From contig NZ_PVNL01000092.1 of the NCBI RefSeq assembly GCF_002994635.1, positions 62,001-126,000 on the forward strand: DNA of 64,000 nucleotides, in the 5' to 3' direction. The notes below the pieces were generated by a model. That model saw only the letters and a list, made by a program, of their open reading frames with translations, made no database searches and was not told the DNA's origin. Shown piece after piece: positions 1-8,533 of this stretch. The position numbers and the translations under genes are program-made. How positions within the stretch are numbered: position 1 is the first letter of the stretch; each line of letters opens with the position of its first letter. The stretch comes from Enhygromyxa salina. Lineage in GTDB: Bacteria > Myxococcota_A > Polyangia > Nannocystales > Nannocystaceae.

Positions 1-1086
1 CGGGGTCCCACGTCGTCGGCGGCGCTCGAGCCCGAGGCCCTCGTCGAGCTCGCCCGCGACGTGCAACGCAGCGCCCGCGAGCGCGCTGACCTCGAGGCGT
101 CCGTGGCCCTGACCCTGCGCGAGCAGACCGGCGTCACCGCGGTGTGGGTCCCGGCGTCGGCGATCATCCTCAGCTTGGTGTTGATCATCCTGGCGATCCA
201 CTCGCTGCGCGCCCGCCTGGATCAGTTCATCGTGGGGACCCGCGCGGTGTCGCAGGGCGAGTTCTCGGTCCAGCTCGACGCCAGCGGCGACGATGAGCTC
301 GGCCTGGCGGCGCGGGCGTTCAATCGGATGGTCAAGAGCCTCGAGCAGCTCGAGCAGATCAAGGCCGACTTCATCGCCAGCGTCTCGCACGAGCTGCGCA
401 CGCCGATCGTTGCGATGCTCGAGACCAACCTGCTGCTGCTCGACGAGGTCCCAGGGCCGCTGACGAGCAAGCAGCGAACCATGCTCACGCTCAACACCCA
501 GGCGGCCCAGCGGCTGTCCGCGATGATCTCCGAGCTGCTCGACCTCCACCGGCTGCGGACGGGGATTCGCTATGACTTCAGCGAGCATGATCTCGTCGAG
601 CTCGCGAGCGTGGCCGTGCACGAGCTCGAGGCGTGGGCCAGCGAGCGATCGATCGGGGTTCGCGTGCAGGCTGTCGACGCGTCGATCACCCTGGCGTGCG
701 ATCGCGATCGAACGATTCAGGTGATCCAGAACCTGATCGAGAACGGCCTCAAGTACACGCCGTCCGGCGGAGAGATCGAGGTCTGGGTTCGACGCTGCCC
801 GACCGCTGCGCTCCCGGCCGAGCTCGACCCACGCAGCGAGCTGCCCGAGCACGCGCTGCTGAGCGTGGTCGACTCGGGGCCTGGCATTCCGCACGCTGAT
901 CGTCGGCGGGTGTTCGAGAAGTTCTTTCGCCGCCAGGGGCGATCGTCGGACGGCGGCGTCGGGCTTGGCCTCGCGCTGTGCCGGGAGATCGTCGAGGCGC
1001 ACGTCGGCGCGATCGCAGTCGGCGACAGCCCGCTCGGGGGCGCGGCGGTGCACGTGGCCCTGCCGATCGACGGAGGTGTTCGATGA
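1..1086 (+). CDS. Sensor histidine kinase, 3' part (5' end outside window)
   Basis: C-terminal part of a membrane sensor kinase. The frame is open from base 1, so the sensor region lies upstream of the window. Counting from the valine codon at 61, a membrane segment (about residues 28-48) leads into a HAMP linker (about 50-102). The phospho-acceptor His is in SHELRTP (residue 110). The ATPase domain shows the N box NLIENGLKYTP, the G1 box DSGPGIP and the G2 box GVGLGLAL. It should autophosphorylate and pass phosphate to a response regulator, which is not in view and may be encoded upstream. Its stop overlaps the start of the next lipoprotein gene by 4 bases (ATGA), so the two are probably translated together. 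The domain calls are firm; the stimulus is unknown. Confidence 0.93.
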   Translation, partial: RGPTSSAALEPEALVELARDVQRSARERADLEASVALTLREQTGVTAVWVPASAIILSLVLIILAIHSLRARLDQFIVGTRAVSQGEFSVQLDASGDDELGLAARAFNRMVKSLEQLEQIKADFIASVSHELRTPIVAMLETNLLLLDEVPGPLTSKQRTMLTLNTQAAQRLSAMISELLDLHRLRTGIRYDFSEHDLVELASVAVHELEAWASERSIGVRVQAVDASITLACDRDRTIQVIQNLIENGLKYTPSGGEIEVWVRRCPTAALPAELDPRSELPEHALLSVVDSGPGIPHADRRRVFEKFFRRQGRSSDGGVGLGLALCREIVEAHVGAIAVGDSPLGGAAVHVALPIDGGVR

Positions 1087-1712
1087 GGGTGGGGGCCGCA
1101 GCTTTGTTGGGGCTGGTGCTGATCCTGGTGGCCGGGGCTTGCCATCCGCCGCCTACCCCCGTGCTCGCCCCCGCGGCCGCTGAGCCGACGCTCGAGCAGC
1201 TGTACACCGAGGGGCGCCACGGCGAGGTCGTGCTGCTGGCCACGGCGATCATCGACGAACACCCCGGGCGCAGGGAAACCGTGGCCCACGCCCGGTTCTT
1301 TCGAGCGATGAGCTGGCTCGCGCAGGATCGTCGGATCGAGCGAGCGCGCGGCGAACTCGAGCTGCGCGCGCTCGAGCTCGACTACGCCGACTGCGTGTGG
1401 GGGCAGATCGCCGGAGCCTACGCGAGCAAGCTGTTCCGCGTGGATGCACTGCAATCGGCGCTGCTCGAGCTCACCCTCGAGCTGCGCGAGCTCGAGGGGC
1501 AGATCAGCACGCTCGAGCACGAGCTCGCCGAGGTCGAGGCCAACGGCGAGCAGCGCGACGCCAAGCTGGCGGCCGTCGAGCGAGAGCGGGACCAGCTGCG
1601 CGCCCAGCTGGACGCCGCGCAGGCGGGCGCGAAGCTGGCCGAGAGCCGGATCGTGGCGCTCGAGGAAGAACTCGCCGCGCTGAAGCAGGTCGACATGCAG
1701 CGCGAGCCATGA
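1083..1712 (+). CDS. Coiled-coil lipoprotein coupled to the histidine kinase
   Basis: Small lipoprotein of about 209 residues. The start at 1083 overlaps the kinase stop (ATGA) and gives a good signal peptide, MRVGAAALLGLVLILVAGAC, with lipobox Cys 20. Residues 25-110 look helical and TPR-like (EQLYTEGRHGEVVLLATAI). Residues about 120-205 form a long coiled coil rich in E, L and R heptads. The context suggests an envelope partner of the sensor kinase, similar in layout to the accessory lipoproteins often encoded beside myxobacterial kinases. That role is inferred. No enzyme domain is visible. Confidence 0.85.
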   Translation: MRVGAAALLGLVLILVAGACHPPPTPVLAPAAAEPTLEQLYTEGRHGEVVLLATAIIDEHPGRRETVAHARFFRAMSWLAQDRRIERARGELELRALELDYADCVWGQIAGAYASKLFRVDALQSALLELTLELRELEGQISTLEHELAEVEANGEQRDAKLAAVERERDQLRAQLDAAQAGAKLAESRIVALEEELAALKQVDMQREP

Positions 1713-1800
1713 GTCATGAGCCGCAATACACAGTCCACCTCGCGTGGCCGTGCGCGAGGGCGGGGCATCCATGATCCACCCATGATTAAAATAGCGAGCA

Positions 1801-1822
1801 GGGACCCGGTCGCCCGGGTCCC
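1801..1822 (-). terminator. Intrinsic terminator for the Cys-rich repeat gene
   Basis: Perfect 9-bp stem (GGGACCCGG / CCGGGTCCC) with a TCGC loop, 26 bases past the minus-strand stop at 1848. On the minus strand it is followed by an AT-rich stretch containing TATTTTAAT, which fits a Rho-independent terminator. Confidence 0.7.
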
Positions 1823-1847
1823 GCACAGCTGTGAGAGCGCTCGAGCG

Positions 1848-3155
1848 CTAACCGTTCGAGCCGCAGTAGCGGTACGAGCAGGACAGGGTGTCGGGCAGGT
1901 TGTACAGATAGAAGTCGCCACAGTTGACGACGTCGATCTCCCAGGTCTGCCAGCAGTCGCCGGGTGACCAGTCGAAGCAGACGGTCGCCTGGACGATACC
2001 CTGATCGACCGTCGGATGCGGATCGTCGAGCCACCCGGCGGCGTGGGTGCCACACGAATAGTCGCCGGGCGCCGCGGTCGCCATCTGGCTACCGGCCGCG
2101 CCGATGTAGCGGTACCAGCCCGGGCCGGCCCAGTCGGGCGCGAGGTTGCCTGCGCCGTTGCGATCGCAGCGCACGGTCACGCCGTTGTCGTTGAAGCTCT
2201 CGATTCGCTGGGCCGAGTCGAACTCGTTGTAGGCCTGGAGGCACTGGGGGTTGACCTCGAGCTCACACATCGCGTCGCAGCCGTCCATTGGGTTGTTGTT
2301 GCCGTCGTCGCAGGTCTCCTGGCCGTCGTAGACGAAGCCGTCGCCGCACACGGCGTCGGTGCACGAGGTCGGGCAGGCGTCGCTGTCGACGTCGTTGGCG
2401 TCGTCGCACTCCTCGACGCCCTCTTGGATGTAGCCGTCGCCGCAGCTGGCCGCCGCGCAGGTGTCGGTGCAGTCGTCGGTGTTCACGTCGTTGGCGTCGT
2501 CGCAGGCCTCGACCCCGGCGTGGACGTAGCCGTCGCCGCAGCTCGCGACCTGACAGCCCGCGCAGTCGTCGGTGTTGTCGTCGTTGCCGTCGTCACAGGC
2601 CTCGTTGCCTTGGATCATGCCGTCGCCACACGACCCTGCCATGCAGTTGGTGTTGCAGCCGTCGGTGTCGTCGTCGTTGCCGTCGTCGCACATCTCGACG
2701 CCCTCGTGGACGATGCCGTCGCCGCAGACCGCGGTCGTGCACGCGTTCGTGCAGTCGTCACCCTCGCTGGGGTTGCCGTCGTCGCACTCTTCGACGCCCT
2801 CGTTGATCAAGCCGTCGCCGCACACGTTTTCGAGGCAGGCGGAGGTACACCCGTCGTTGTCGTTGGGGTTGCCGTCGTCACACTGCTCGTCGCCCTCGAC
2901 GACGCCATCGCCACAGGTGCCGCCAGCGGTGGGGTCGCCGTCGCCGTCGCCGGGGTCGCCGTCGCCGTCGCCCGTGGGATCGCCGTCGCCATCGCCCGTG
3001 GGATCGCCGTCGCCGTCGCCCGTGGGATCGCCGTCGCCGTCGCCGGTCTCGGTTGCCTGGGTCGTGAAGGTCGTCGTGGCACCGGGAGCGTCATCGGTGC
3101 ATGCGAGCAAGAAAATCGAACAAGAGACGAGCGTGAGCGGAAGCTTCTGTGTCAT
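1848..3155 (-). CDS. Lipoprotein with seven DUF4215-type Cys-rich repeats
   Basis: Secreted protein of 435 residues. The signal peptide ends in a lipobox (SIFLLAC, Cys 19). A Thr/Gly-Asp linker of GDGDGDPT units follows (about residues 38-77). Then come seven tandem units of 30-32 residues, each starting CGDG and carrying ECDDGN-like and C-x2-3-C elements; this is the myxobacterial Cys-rich repeat family (DUF4215). The last 125 residues form a separate domain with several Cys, including CSYRYCG. Such proteins are surface-exposed and disulfide-stabilised, and their function is unknown. It is monocistronic, with a terminator at 1801-1822. Repeat unit 4 is slightly shorter than the others. Confidence 0.92.
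   Translation of the reverse strand: MTQKLPLTLVSCSIFLLACTDDAPGATTTFTTQATETGDGDGDPTGDGDGDPTGDGDGDPTGDGDGDPGDGDGDPTAGGTCGDGVVEGDEQCDDGNPNDNDGCTSACLENVCGDGLINEGVEECDDGNPSEGDDCTNACTTAVCGDGIVHEGVEMCDDGNDDDTDGCNTNCMAGSCGDGMIQGNEACDDGNDDNTDDCAGCQVASCGDGYVHAGVEACDDANDVNTDDCTDTCAAASCGDGYIQEGVEECDDANDVDSDACPTSCTDAVCGDGFVYDGQETCDDGNNNPMDGCDAMCELEVNPQCLQAYNEFDSAQRIESFNDNGVTVRCDRNGAGNLAPDWAGPGWYRYIGAAGSQMATAAPGDYSCGTHAAGWLDDPHPTVDQGIVQATVCFDWSPGDCWQTWEIDVVNCGDFYLYNLPDTLSCSYRYCGSNG
2932..3047. repeat. 24-bp minisatellite encoding the GDGDGDPT linker
   Basis: Near-perfect tandem copies of a 24-bp unit rich in TCGCCG, in frame with the lipoprotein gene. Whole-unit gain or loss would change linker length without breaking the frame. 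Confidence 0.8.
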
Positions 3156-3313
3156 CCGCCCACCCTACGCAACTGAGGTGATCTTGCCGAATGATTTTGT
3201 GCGTCCCCGCAGTGCGGCGAGCGATAACCAACATTAGGCAGAGCTGCGATTGGCGACGGTCGATCCGACACCCCTACTGTCGGTCGGAGTTCTAGCAAAT
3301 CGCGCTATCCGTG

Positions 3314-3342
3314 GTCGCAAGCCCCCACGGGCTCGCTGCGAC
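3314..3342. terminator. Hairpin, possible terminator
   Basis: Inverted repeat GTCGCA-AGCCC-CCAC-GGGCT-(CGC)TGCGAC. It lies just past the minus-strand stop at 3365, so it could have ended that reading frame. No clear T run is seen, so the call is weak. Confidence 0.35.
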
Positions 3343-3364
3343 CATGGGTATTGCGACGGTGCGG

Positions 3365-3808
3365 TCAGGTGACCGTCCAGCTCACAGCGGCCGGGTTCTC
3401 GCGGGACTTGTCTGGAGCCACCGCCACCCCATGCCGGTCCGGCTCAAGCTGATCAACGCCCCGAATCCCATCAGTGGCGGCAAGCAGGATCTCCTGGTTC
3501 ACGTCGGACACTCGCTGCCAGGTGCCGAACCAGTCCAACGTGACGACTCCGACCAACCCCGATCTCAACGGTCGCGCGAAGAACGAGTTCGCGAGTCGGT
3601 CGCCGAGCCTGTCGACGAAGAGCATGGGGTTTCGGGTGCCGTGATCCGCCAGGAGAAGGCGACGGTCGGTGGCTCGCTCGGCGCCCCCCGAGGTCGAGCA
3701 AGCGCTGACGGCCGCGACCGGCGGGTGCGGCTGCTCGAGCCAGACGGAGCCGACCTTGCCTGACCCAGCGCTCGCTTTGCTCGCGCTGCTCGGGCTCGAG
3801 CGTGTGCT
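3365..3808 (-). pseudogene. Decayed C-terminal remnant of a minus-strand gene
   Basis: A minus-strand frame stays open for about 148 codons, from an in-frame TAG at 3809-3811 to the stop at 3365, with ordinary high-GC codon use. Its protein looks real: LLLADHGTRNPMLFVDRLGD, then LANSFFARPLRSGLVGVVTL and a QEILLAATDG segment. The only ATG inside (3625) would give 86 residues starting in the middle of what looks like a domain. The simplest reading is the 3' end of a longer gene whose 5' part is lost. It faintly recalls the last strands of a PLC-like phosphodiesterase barrel, but I cannot name the family. A short genuine gene starting at 3625 is the alternative. Confidence 0.4.
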
Positions 3809-3854
3809 CTAGGAACGCATTTCGAGCTGCTCGGGTCGCGTCAGCGATCGGAGG

Positions 3855-4415
3855 ATGGCTTGGTCTTGGGTGGACGAATTCATGTACAATGGTTCGGTGC
3901 TGACGTCCGAAAAATGGAGCGGAGGCGACACGGCAGGAACAGTGTCGCGGACGCTCGACAGCAGCGTCGGCCAGAGCATCAACGTCAGTTCGACGATCAC
4001 GTACAATGGCTTGGTGCTGACCTCACAGGGGGGGACCCGCGGCGACACAGCGGGCCGCGGCACGGTCTCCTCAGAGGAGGATGTCTGGGTCGTTCAGGGA
4101 GGTTGGAGTGTCCATGGAGACGGAAATGGTGCGTGGACGATGGGGCAGTTTGTCATCGCCGGGACGACGTGCGACATGGCTGCGCCGCAGCCGTATAAAT
4201 GGCTATTGGGCGAGATTTCGACTTTGCTGCACGAAGAAGGCCATCAGGATCAGGCATTTTGGTTGGGTGGCCTCTATCTTCCCGTGGCGGGGATCCTCTA
4301 TGGTGCAGCGGCGGCTCATCACGCACTGGATCAGATAGACCCCGAGCCCCGTGGGTTCCTGTTTCCGACCAACACCCTGGACTCTTGGGCCAACTATTGG
4401 GCAGGGGGGCACTAG
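3855..4415 (+). CDS. HExxH-motif protein with an internal duplication
   Basis: Protein of 186 residues. The first 75 residues hold two copies of a unit of about 21 residues (YNGSVLTSEKWSGGDTAG and YNGLVLTSQGG..GDTAGRG), about 40 residues apart. The C-terminal half carries LLHEEGHQDQAFWLGGLYLP, whose HEEGH fits a zinc-binding HExxH helix, then a hydrophobic stretch (LPVAGILYGAAAAHHAL) and DSWANYWAGGH. The HExxH-then-GxLYLP order recalls C-terminal domains of some RHS-like or secreted proteins where the helix is followed by a membrane-like segment. No signal peptide is visible. GGAGG directly abuts the ATG at 3855; the ATG at 3882 is an alternative start. The stop is 2 bases before the next lipoprotein start. 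Function unknown. Confidence 0.7.
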   Translation: MAWSWVDEFMYNGSVLTSEKWSGGDTAGTVSRTLDSSVGQSINVSSTITYNGLVLTSQGGTRGDTAGRGTVSSEEDVWVVQGGWSVHGDGNGAWTMGQFVIAGTTCDMAAPQPYKWLLGEISTLLHEEGHQDQAFWLGGLYLPVAGILYGAAAAHHALDQIDPEPRGFLFPTNTLDSWANYWAGGH

Positions 4416-4417
4416 CC

Positions 4418-4957
4418 GTGCGTTCCACCTCCTGGGTTGTAGCCGTGCTCGCTGCGCTCATGGCGTGCACGAACCAACGATACAAAGACGCGGTGCCCGG
4501 TGAGTGCGGGCGGGTCGAAGTGGGGGGGGACACCATCCTGCTCTACGGAATCGAAGTGCTCGACTGTGACGGCTTCCATGAAGCGGTCTCCGATGAACTC
4601 GGCAAAGGAACTGTCGCCGTGGGTTCGGGCGACTGTTTCCTAACGGGTGAAGGCACAGATGTACGCTTTACTGCGGGCGGCTGCTCCACGCTCGAGGACC
4701 AGGGGTTTGTGGACTGGATGGTGCCAGGTGCCATCAGCGACGACACGATGGTGCCGAATCGAAACGACCGAGGGGAGATCACGGCAAACCTCTTCATCTC
4801 GAATGGTTGGCATGCCAGCAATCTGCAGGAGCGGCTGATCCTCGGAGGGGTAGCGCGGGCCTCTTGCACCGTTAGTGTAGATGGTGACACATGTCGTCGC
4901 CTTCTCTACTGTGATGGGATCCGGATTGAGCGGTATCCTGACGACGAATCGGACTGA
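4418..4957 (+). CDS. Small lipoprotein next to the HExxH protein
   Basis: About 179 residues from a GTG start at 4418, chosen because it gives signal peptide and lipobox VRSTSWVVAVLAALMAC and has GGGGGG a few bases upstream. The mature part has paired Cys (GECGRVEV, LDCDGF, GDCFL, GGCSTL, ASCTV, DTCRRLLYCDG), suggesting several disulfides. It contains no domain I recognise. It begins 2 bases after the HExxH gene and is probably co-transcribed with it, so it may be its binding partner or inhibitor. That link is inference. Confidence 0.75.
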   Translation: MRSTSWVVAVLAALMACTNQRYKDAVPGECGRVEVGGDTILLYGIEVLDCDGFHEAVSDELGKGTVAVGSGDCFLTGEGTDVRFTAGGCSTLEDQGFVDWMVPGAISDDTMVPNRNDRGEITANLFISNGWHASNLQERLILGGVARASCTVSVDGDTCRRLLYCDGIRIERYPDDESD

Positions 4958-5391
4958 GCGCGGCAAGCCAGCTCGCCATGTGAGGTTCGGGCTGGGACGG
5001 GAGATGCCTCCCCGGAATAGACACAGGCTCGCAGGGTGCTCCTCTTGACGTTGTCAGGCCACGGCGCTGTTGGTTAGCATCGCGGACTGGTTTGACTTCG
5101 GGATACGAACGGGAAACGCGTGAAACCGCTTCAGCTCGCACCGTGGGTAGGGCTGTTGGTTTGTGTCGAACAGTCGTCACATTGTAGGCTGGACACTGCT
5201 ATGGATGTCGTGCGCGGTGCGGCATGTCGCGCTGCTCGGTGCCGCACCACTGGCGGTGCTGATTGTTACGAGGGTCAGCCGATGGCCGGCCCAGGGCGGT
5301 GGCCTGCCGCTGCCGCCTGGTGGGGGACGCTGACAACCCGACATCGTGCTGCTTGTGTGTCGGGACCGTTGCACTCTACAGTCGGGGCTTC
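4958..5391. other. Non-coding stretch, nothing convincing
   Basis: About 430 bases between two lipoprotein genes. Short open frames exist here but lack coding character, and the composition is less GC-biased than the genes. It probably holds the promoter of the downstream lipoprotein gene; I cannot point to clear promoter boxes. Confidence 0.4.
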
Positions 5392-6168
5392 GTGCTGTTG
5401 GTCGACCTCAGCCTGACCTTGCGGTCCGCCAGCCTGGCGACCGGGCGCGCCCTCCAAGCTGCAGCGTTCGCGTTTGCGTTCGCGCTCGTGTTCGCCCTCG
5501 TAGCTTGCCCGAGCGCCGAGCAATCCCGCGAGCCCGCCCCGCCGAGCTGCTTCGAGGTCGTGCAGTGGCTGGGCCCAGAAATTTGCAACTGGGCGGCCCA
5601 CGTGACGGTCAGCGGCTGCATCCAGGCCGACTCCGTGGATCTTCGCTACTCGTTCGCGAGCTACATGCCTTGCGGGCCAGACGAGCAAGTGAACGAGCTG
5701 CGCTATGGACACGGCGATCTCGACTGGGAGGGACGGCTCGCGGGCGCGTGTCCGAGCGAGCTGCGCCGCCTGCTCGTCCCCGAGCCCTCCGACTCCAATT
5801 CGGACCTATTCGTCAGCCTCCTGTCCGACGACGGGACGAAGTTGCAGACGTGGCGCTCGCGGACCGACTGGCGTCTGCTGCTGCGCGAACTCGACTTTGC
5901 AGCGAAGGAGCTCAGTGGCTGGGTCGGGGAGCCACTGCCTTCGCCCAGCGCGAGCGCCCACGGCGAGACGCTCACACTGCAACACGAGCCGACGATCTGC
6001 TCGGTGACGCTGACCCACGAGCGCGCGGGTGAGCGCACGAGTTGCACGATGCCCTCGTCAGACTTTCGACGGTTGGTCGAGCCCAATGCGGATGCTTGGT
6101 GGTACGCCGCGGAGGTCAACGACGCGATGTGGACACGCCTGCGAGACGCCGCCGACTGCTCAGGCTAA
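5392..6168 (+). CDS. Hypothetical lipoprotein
   Basis: About 258 residues from a GTG at 5392 (GGGGC upstream; TTG 5398 is an alternative). A long hydrophobic signal (AAAFAFAFALVFALVAC) ends in a lipobox. The mature domain is compact with scattered Cys (PPSCFEVVQW, EICNWAAHV, SGCIQAD, MPCGPDE, GACPSEL, TICSVTL, SCTMP, DCSG), consistent with a folded disulfide-bonded envelope protein. No known family recognised. The codons upstream of 5392 remain open in frame but code for a Cys/Arg-rich stretch with no signal features, so a longer start is unlikely. Confidence 0.7.
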   Translation: MLLVDLSLTLRSASLATGRALQAAAFAFAFALVFALVACPSAEQSREPAPPSCFEVVQWLGPEICNWAAHVTVSGCIQADSVDLRYSFASYMPCGPDEQVNELRYGHGDLDWEGRLAGACPSELRRLLVPEPSDSNSDLFVSLLSDDGTKLQTWRSRTDWRLLLRELDFAAKELSGWVGEPLPSPSASAHGETLTLQHEPTICSVTLTHERAGERTSCTMPSSDFRRLVEPNADAWWYAAEVNDAMWTRLRDAADCSG

Positions 6169-6197
6169 ACCCGGAGCCGGCCCTCGAAGTCGCGCCG

Positions 6198-7631
6198 CTA
6201 GTCCGTTCGCCGCCCGGCGAGGATCTGCACGAACGATCGCATGCGCAGCTCCTCCTGGGTCAGCCCCGTGACCGCGATCTCCTCCAGCGACACAGCCCCA
6301 CATCCGAGCGCGCGCAAGAAGTAGTTGAGCAACCCCTGACCGGTCGCCGCGTCGTCGAACACGTCGCCGACCAGCGTGGCCTTGGCGGCCTGCTCGATGA
6401 AGTTGCGCAGGCGCTTGGCCGCCGGCTCGAAGCCCTCGAGGAAGAACGCGTAGCAGGCCGCGTAGCGGATCGGCAGCTGCGCTGGGTGCAGATCCCACCC
6501 CTGGTAGTAGCCGCGCGTCAGCGAGCGACGCACGTGCCGATGGCACAGTCGCCAGGCCGCGTGCACGGCCGCCCGGTTCTCACGGGTCTGCTCGGAGGTG
6601 AGATCACCGCCGCGGTGGAGCGGCACGGGCATGACGTTGGTGGCTCCGTCCGACAAGAACACGCCGGTCTCGGCGAACGCGGCCTTCATGAGATCCAGCG
6701 CGAAGTCGCAGGCCGGGTGATCCATGCGCTGGTGCGCGGCCGTGACCCCGTAGCTGGCGGTGAAGTCGTAGGTGCCAAAGTGGGCGGCGACGCAGCGACC
6801 CTCGGCGGCGGTCAGCAGCTGCGGGAGCAGCAGCTGGCCGCGCTCGTCGAACAGGCCATGGGCCAGCTCGATCATCAGCTCGAGCTTCAAGCTGCCCGGC
6901 GCGAGGCTGTGGCGGCGCTCGAGCAGCTCGAACGCGCGGACCAGGGTCGTGACCTGCTCGGGCACGGAGATCTTGGGCAGCGTGACCACGAAGTTGTCGG
7001 GCAGGGCTCCGTTGGCGCGCGCGACCGTGGTGACGAACAGATCGAGGGTCCGCAGCGAGCGGGCCAGCAGCGCGCCCTCGAGCGGCTTGATCCGGATCCC
7101 GCAAAACGGCGGGAGCGTGCCGTCGACCATGCCCGCGGCGACCTCCTGCGCGGCGCCGACGGCCGTGGCGTCTTCTTCGTCGTCGGGGCGGTTGCCGTAG
7201 CCGTCCTCGAAGTCGAGCCGGAAGTCCTCGACCGGCTCGGTCTCGAGCTTGCCGCGCACGCGATCGTAGACGGCGATCGCCAGCCAGGTGTTGGGGTCGT
7301 CGCGGCGCAGGGCGTCGGGATCCGTGATGTACAGCGACTTGGCGGCGGACTCGTCACGGGTCAGCTCGCCGGCGCCGGGCAGGCCCAGCGCGCGCGCGAA
7401 GGTGAACGGATCGGGCGCGAAATTATCGAGGCTGCGCAGCGCCAGCTCGCCCAGCTTGGCGGCCGAGTTGCGCGAGAACAGGTGCGCGCCGCCGTAGACC
7501 ACGTGCACGGGCTGGCGCGTGGGCTGCTCGCCCGGGTGGCGCGCGGCGAAGCGATCGCTGGCGGCCCCGAGCGCGGACAAGGTGGTGGTGAGCTCGCTGG
7601 CGAGGTCGCTTTGGTAGTTGATCATGGGCAC
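6198..7631 (-). CDS. DUF6986-type (HpcH/HpaI aldolase-like) protein, last gene of urate operon
   Basis: Protein of 475-477 residues (GTG at 7631 or ATG at 7625). It resembles the DUF6986 family, often labelled phosphoenolpyruvate kinase-like and related to citrate-lyase-beta/HpcH TIM barrels. Typical pieces are VHVVYGGAHLFS, RLDFEDGYGNRPDDEED (the acidic metal-binding patch), CGIRIKPLEG, LPKISVPEQV, LKLELMIE and AAHFGTYDFTASYGV. It begins 6-12 bases after uraH and closes a six-gene urate operon with no ureidoglycolate lyase. It may therefore act on a glyoxylate-level product of that pathway. That substrate is inference; the reaction of the family is not established to my knowledge. Confidence 0.88.
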   Translation of the reverse strand: MPMINYQSDLASELTTTLSALGAASDRFAARHPGEQPTRQPVHVVYGGAHLFSRNSAAKLGELALRSLDNFAPDPFTFARALGLPGAGELTRDESAAKSLYITDPDALRRDDPNTWLAIAVYDRVRGKLETEPVEDFRLDFEDGYGNRPDDEEDATAVGAAQEVAAGMVDGTLPPFCGIRIKPLEGALLARSLRTLDLFVTTVARANGALPDNFVVTLPKISVPEQVTTLVRAFELLERRHSLAPGSLKLELMIELAHGLFDERGQLLLPQLLTAAEGRCVAAHFGTYDFTASYGVTAAHQRMDHPACDFALDLMKAAFAETGVFLSDGATNVMPVPLHRGGDLTSEQTRENRAAVHAAWRLCHRHVRRSLTRGYYQGWDLHPAQLPIRYAACYAFFLEGFEPAAKRLRNFIEQAAKATLVGDVFDDAATGQGLLNYFLRALGCGAVSLEEIAVTGLTQEELRMRSFVQILAGRRTD

Positions 7632-7637
7632 GGCGTC

Positions 7638-8012
7638 TCAGCTCCCGCGGTAGGTCGAGTAGCCAAAAGGGTTGAGCAGCAGCGGCACGTGGTAATGGGC
7701 GCTGGTCTCGCTGACCAGAAACACGATCTCGGCCCACGGATAGAAAAACTCCGGCGTCTCGACCTGCTCGAAGTACACGGCGGTGTCGAACCGAATCCGA
7801 TGCACGCCCGCGCTGAGGCTGCCGGGCTTGATCAGGTCAGTGACGCGCCCGTCCGCGTTGGTGGTGCCCTTGCCGAGCAGCTCCCAGGTTGGCTCGCCCG
7901 CGTCCAAGTCGACCCCGGAGACGCTGTAGAGGGTGACAGGGACGCCAGCCGCGGGGCACCCGAGGGCGGTGTCCAGCACGTGCGTGGTGATCGGGCTGCG
8001 CAGATCGTTCAT
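7638..8012 (-). CDS. uraH: 5-hydroxyisourate hydrolase
   Basis: Transthyretin-related HIU hydrolase of 124 residues, the usual family length. It opens 5-hydroxyisourate, the product of urate oxidation, to OHCU. Visible signatures are the N-terminal ITTHVLDTALGCPAAGVPV with its catalytic His, the central YFEQVETPEFFYPW segment, and the invariant C-terminal YRGS. The start overlaps the uraD stop (ATGA), so translation is coupled. It is expected in the cytoplasm as a tetramer. Confidence 0.96.
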   Translation of the reverse strand: MNDLRSPITTHVLDTALGCPAAGVPVTLYSVSGVDLDAGEPTWELLGKGTTNADGRVTDLIKPGSLSAGVHRIRFDTAVYFEQVETPEFFYPWAEIVFLVSETSAHYHVPLLLNPFGYSTYRGS

Positions 8013-8533
8013 GGCAGGGTCTCGCGGGTGAGGAGGGCTTGGAGGCGCAGGCGGGTGATCTTGGCCTGCTCGGCGGCGGCGATGCGCAGCTCCGCGTCGG
8101 GGCTGTTGCGCAGGCGAGACTCGAGGATCTCGGCCATCTGCGCGGCGCTCTTGCCAGTCGCACAGACAATGAAGATGTGTCCGTAGCAGGCTTCATAGTT
8201 CACGTTGCCGGCTCGGAGGCGCTCGAGCTCGGCCTCGGTCGCGCGCTGGGCCCCAGCCTGCTCGCTCGCAGCGGTGGCTGCCGTGCTCGCGAATTTTTCG
8301 CGCAGCGCCTGGATGTCAGCGCCGATCCGGGGGTGATGGTCGAAGGCTTCGAGGATGTCGGCGCGCTCCATGCCTGCCCAGACCTGCGCGGCGCGGGCGT
8401 AGAGCGCGTCGTCGTCGACGAACGGGCGGCTGGCGAGCATCGCGGTGACCCAGGCCGAGGCGCCACAGCAGCCGGTGAGCGCGGCGCGAGCCTCGGGCTC
8501 GGTCATGGCGTCGAGCGTCGCGGCCACGCTCAC
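8009..8533 (-). CDS. uraD: OHCU decarboxylase
   Basis: 2-oxo-4-hydroxy-4-carboxy-5-ureidoimidazoline decarboxylase of 174 residues, giving S-allantoin. The GTG start at 8533 overlaps the allantoicase stop (GTGA) and yields VSVAATLDAMTEPEARAALT, the expected N-terminus; the ATG at 8506 is possible but shorter. Family signatures are GCCGASAWVTAMLASRPF, the catalytic DHHPRIG, and YEACYGHIFIVCATGKSA. The stop overlaps the uraH start by 4 bases. The adjacent HIU hydrolase supplies its unstable substrate. Confidence 0.95.
   Translation of the reverse strand: MSVAATLDAMTEPEARAALTGCCGASAWVTAMLASRPFVDDDALYARAAQVWAGMERADILEAFDHHPRIGADIQALREKFASTAATAASEQAGAQRATEAELERLRAGNVNYEACYGHIFIVCATGKSAAQMAEILESRLRNSPDAELRIAAAEQAKITRLRLQALLTRETLP

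Noticed and set aside
2016..3176. Plus-strand frame with Val/Ala-rich repeats
   Set aside because: It is the antisense reading of the DUF4215-type repeats, so its regularity mirrors the real repeats.
5120..5416. Short plus-strand open frame of 98 codons in the 4958-5391 gap
   Set aside because: Cys/Arg/Trp-rich translation with no family features and no good start signal; it looks like chance.
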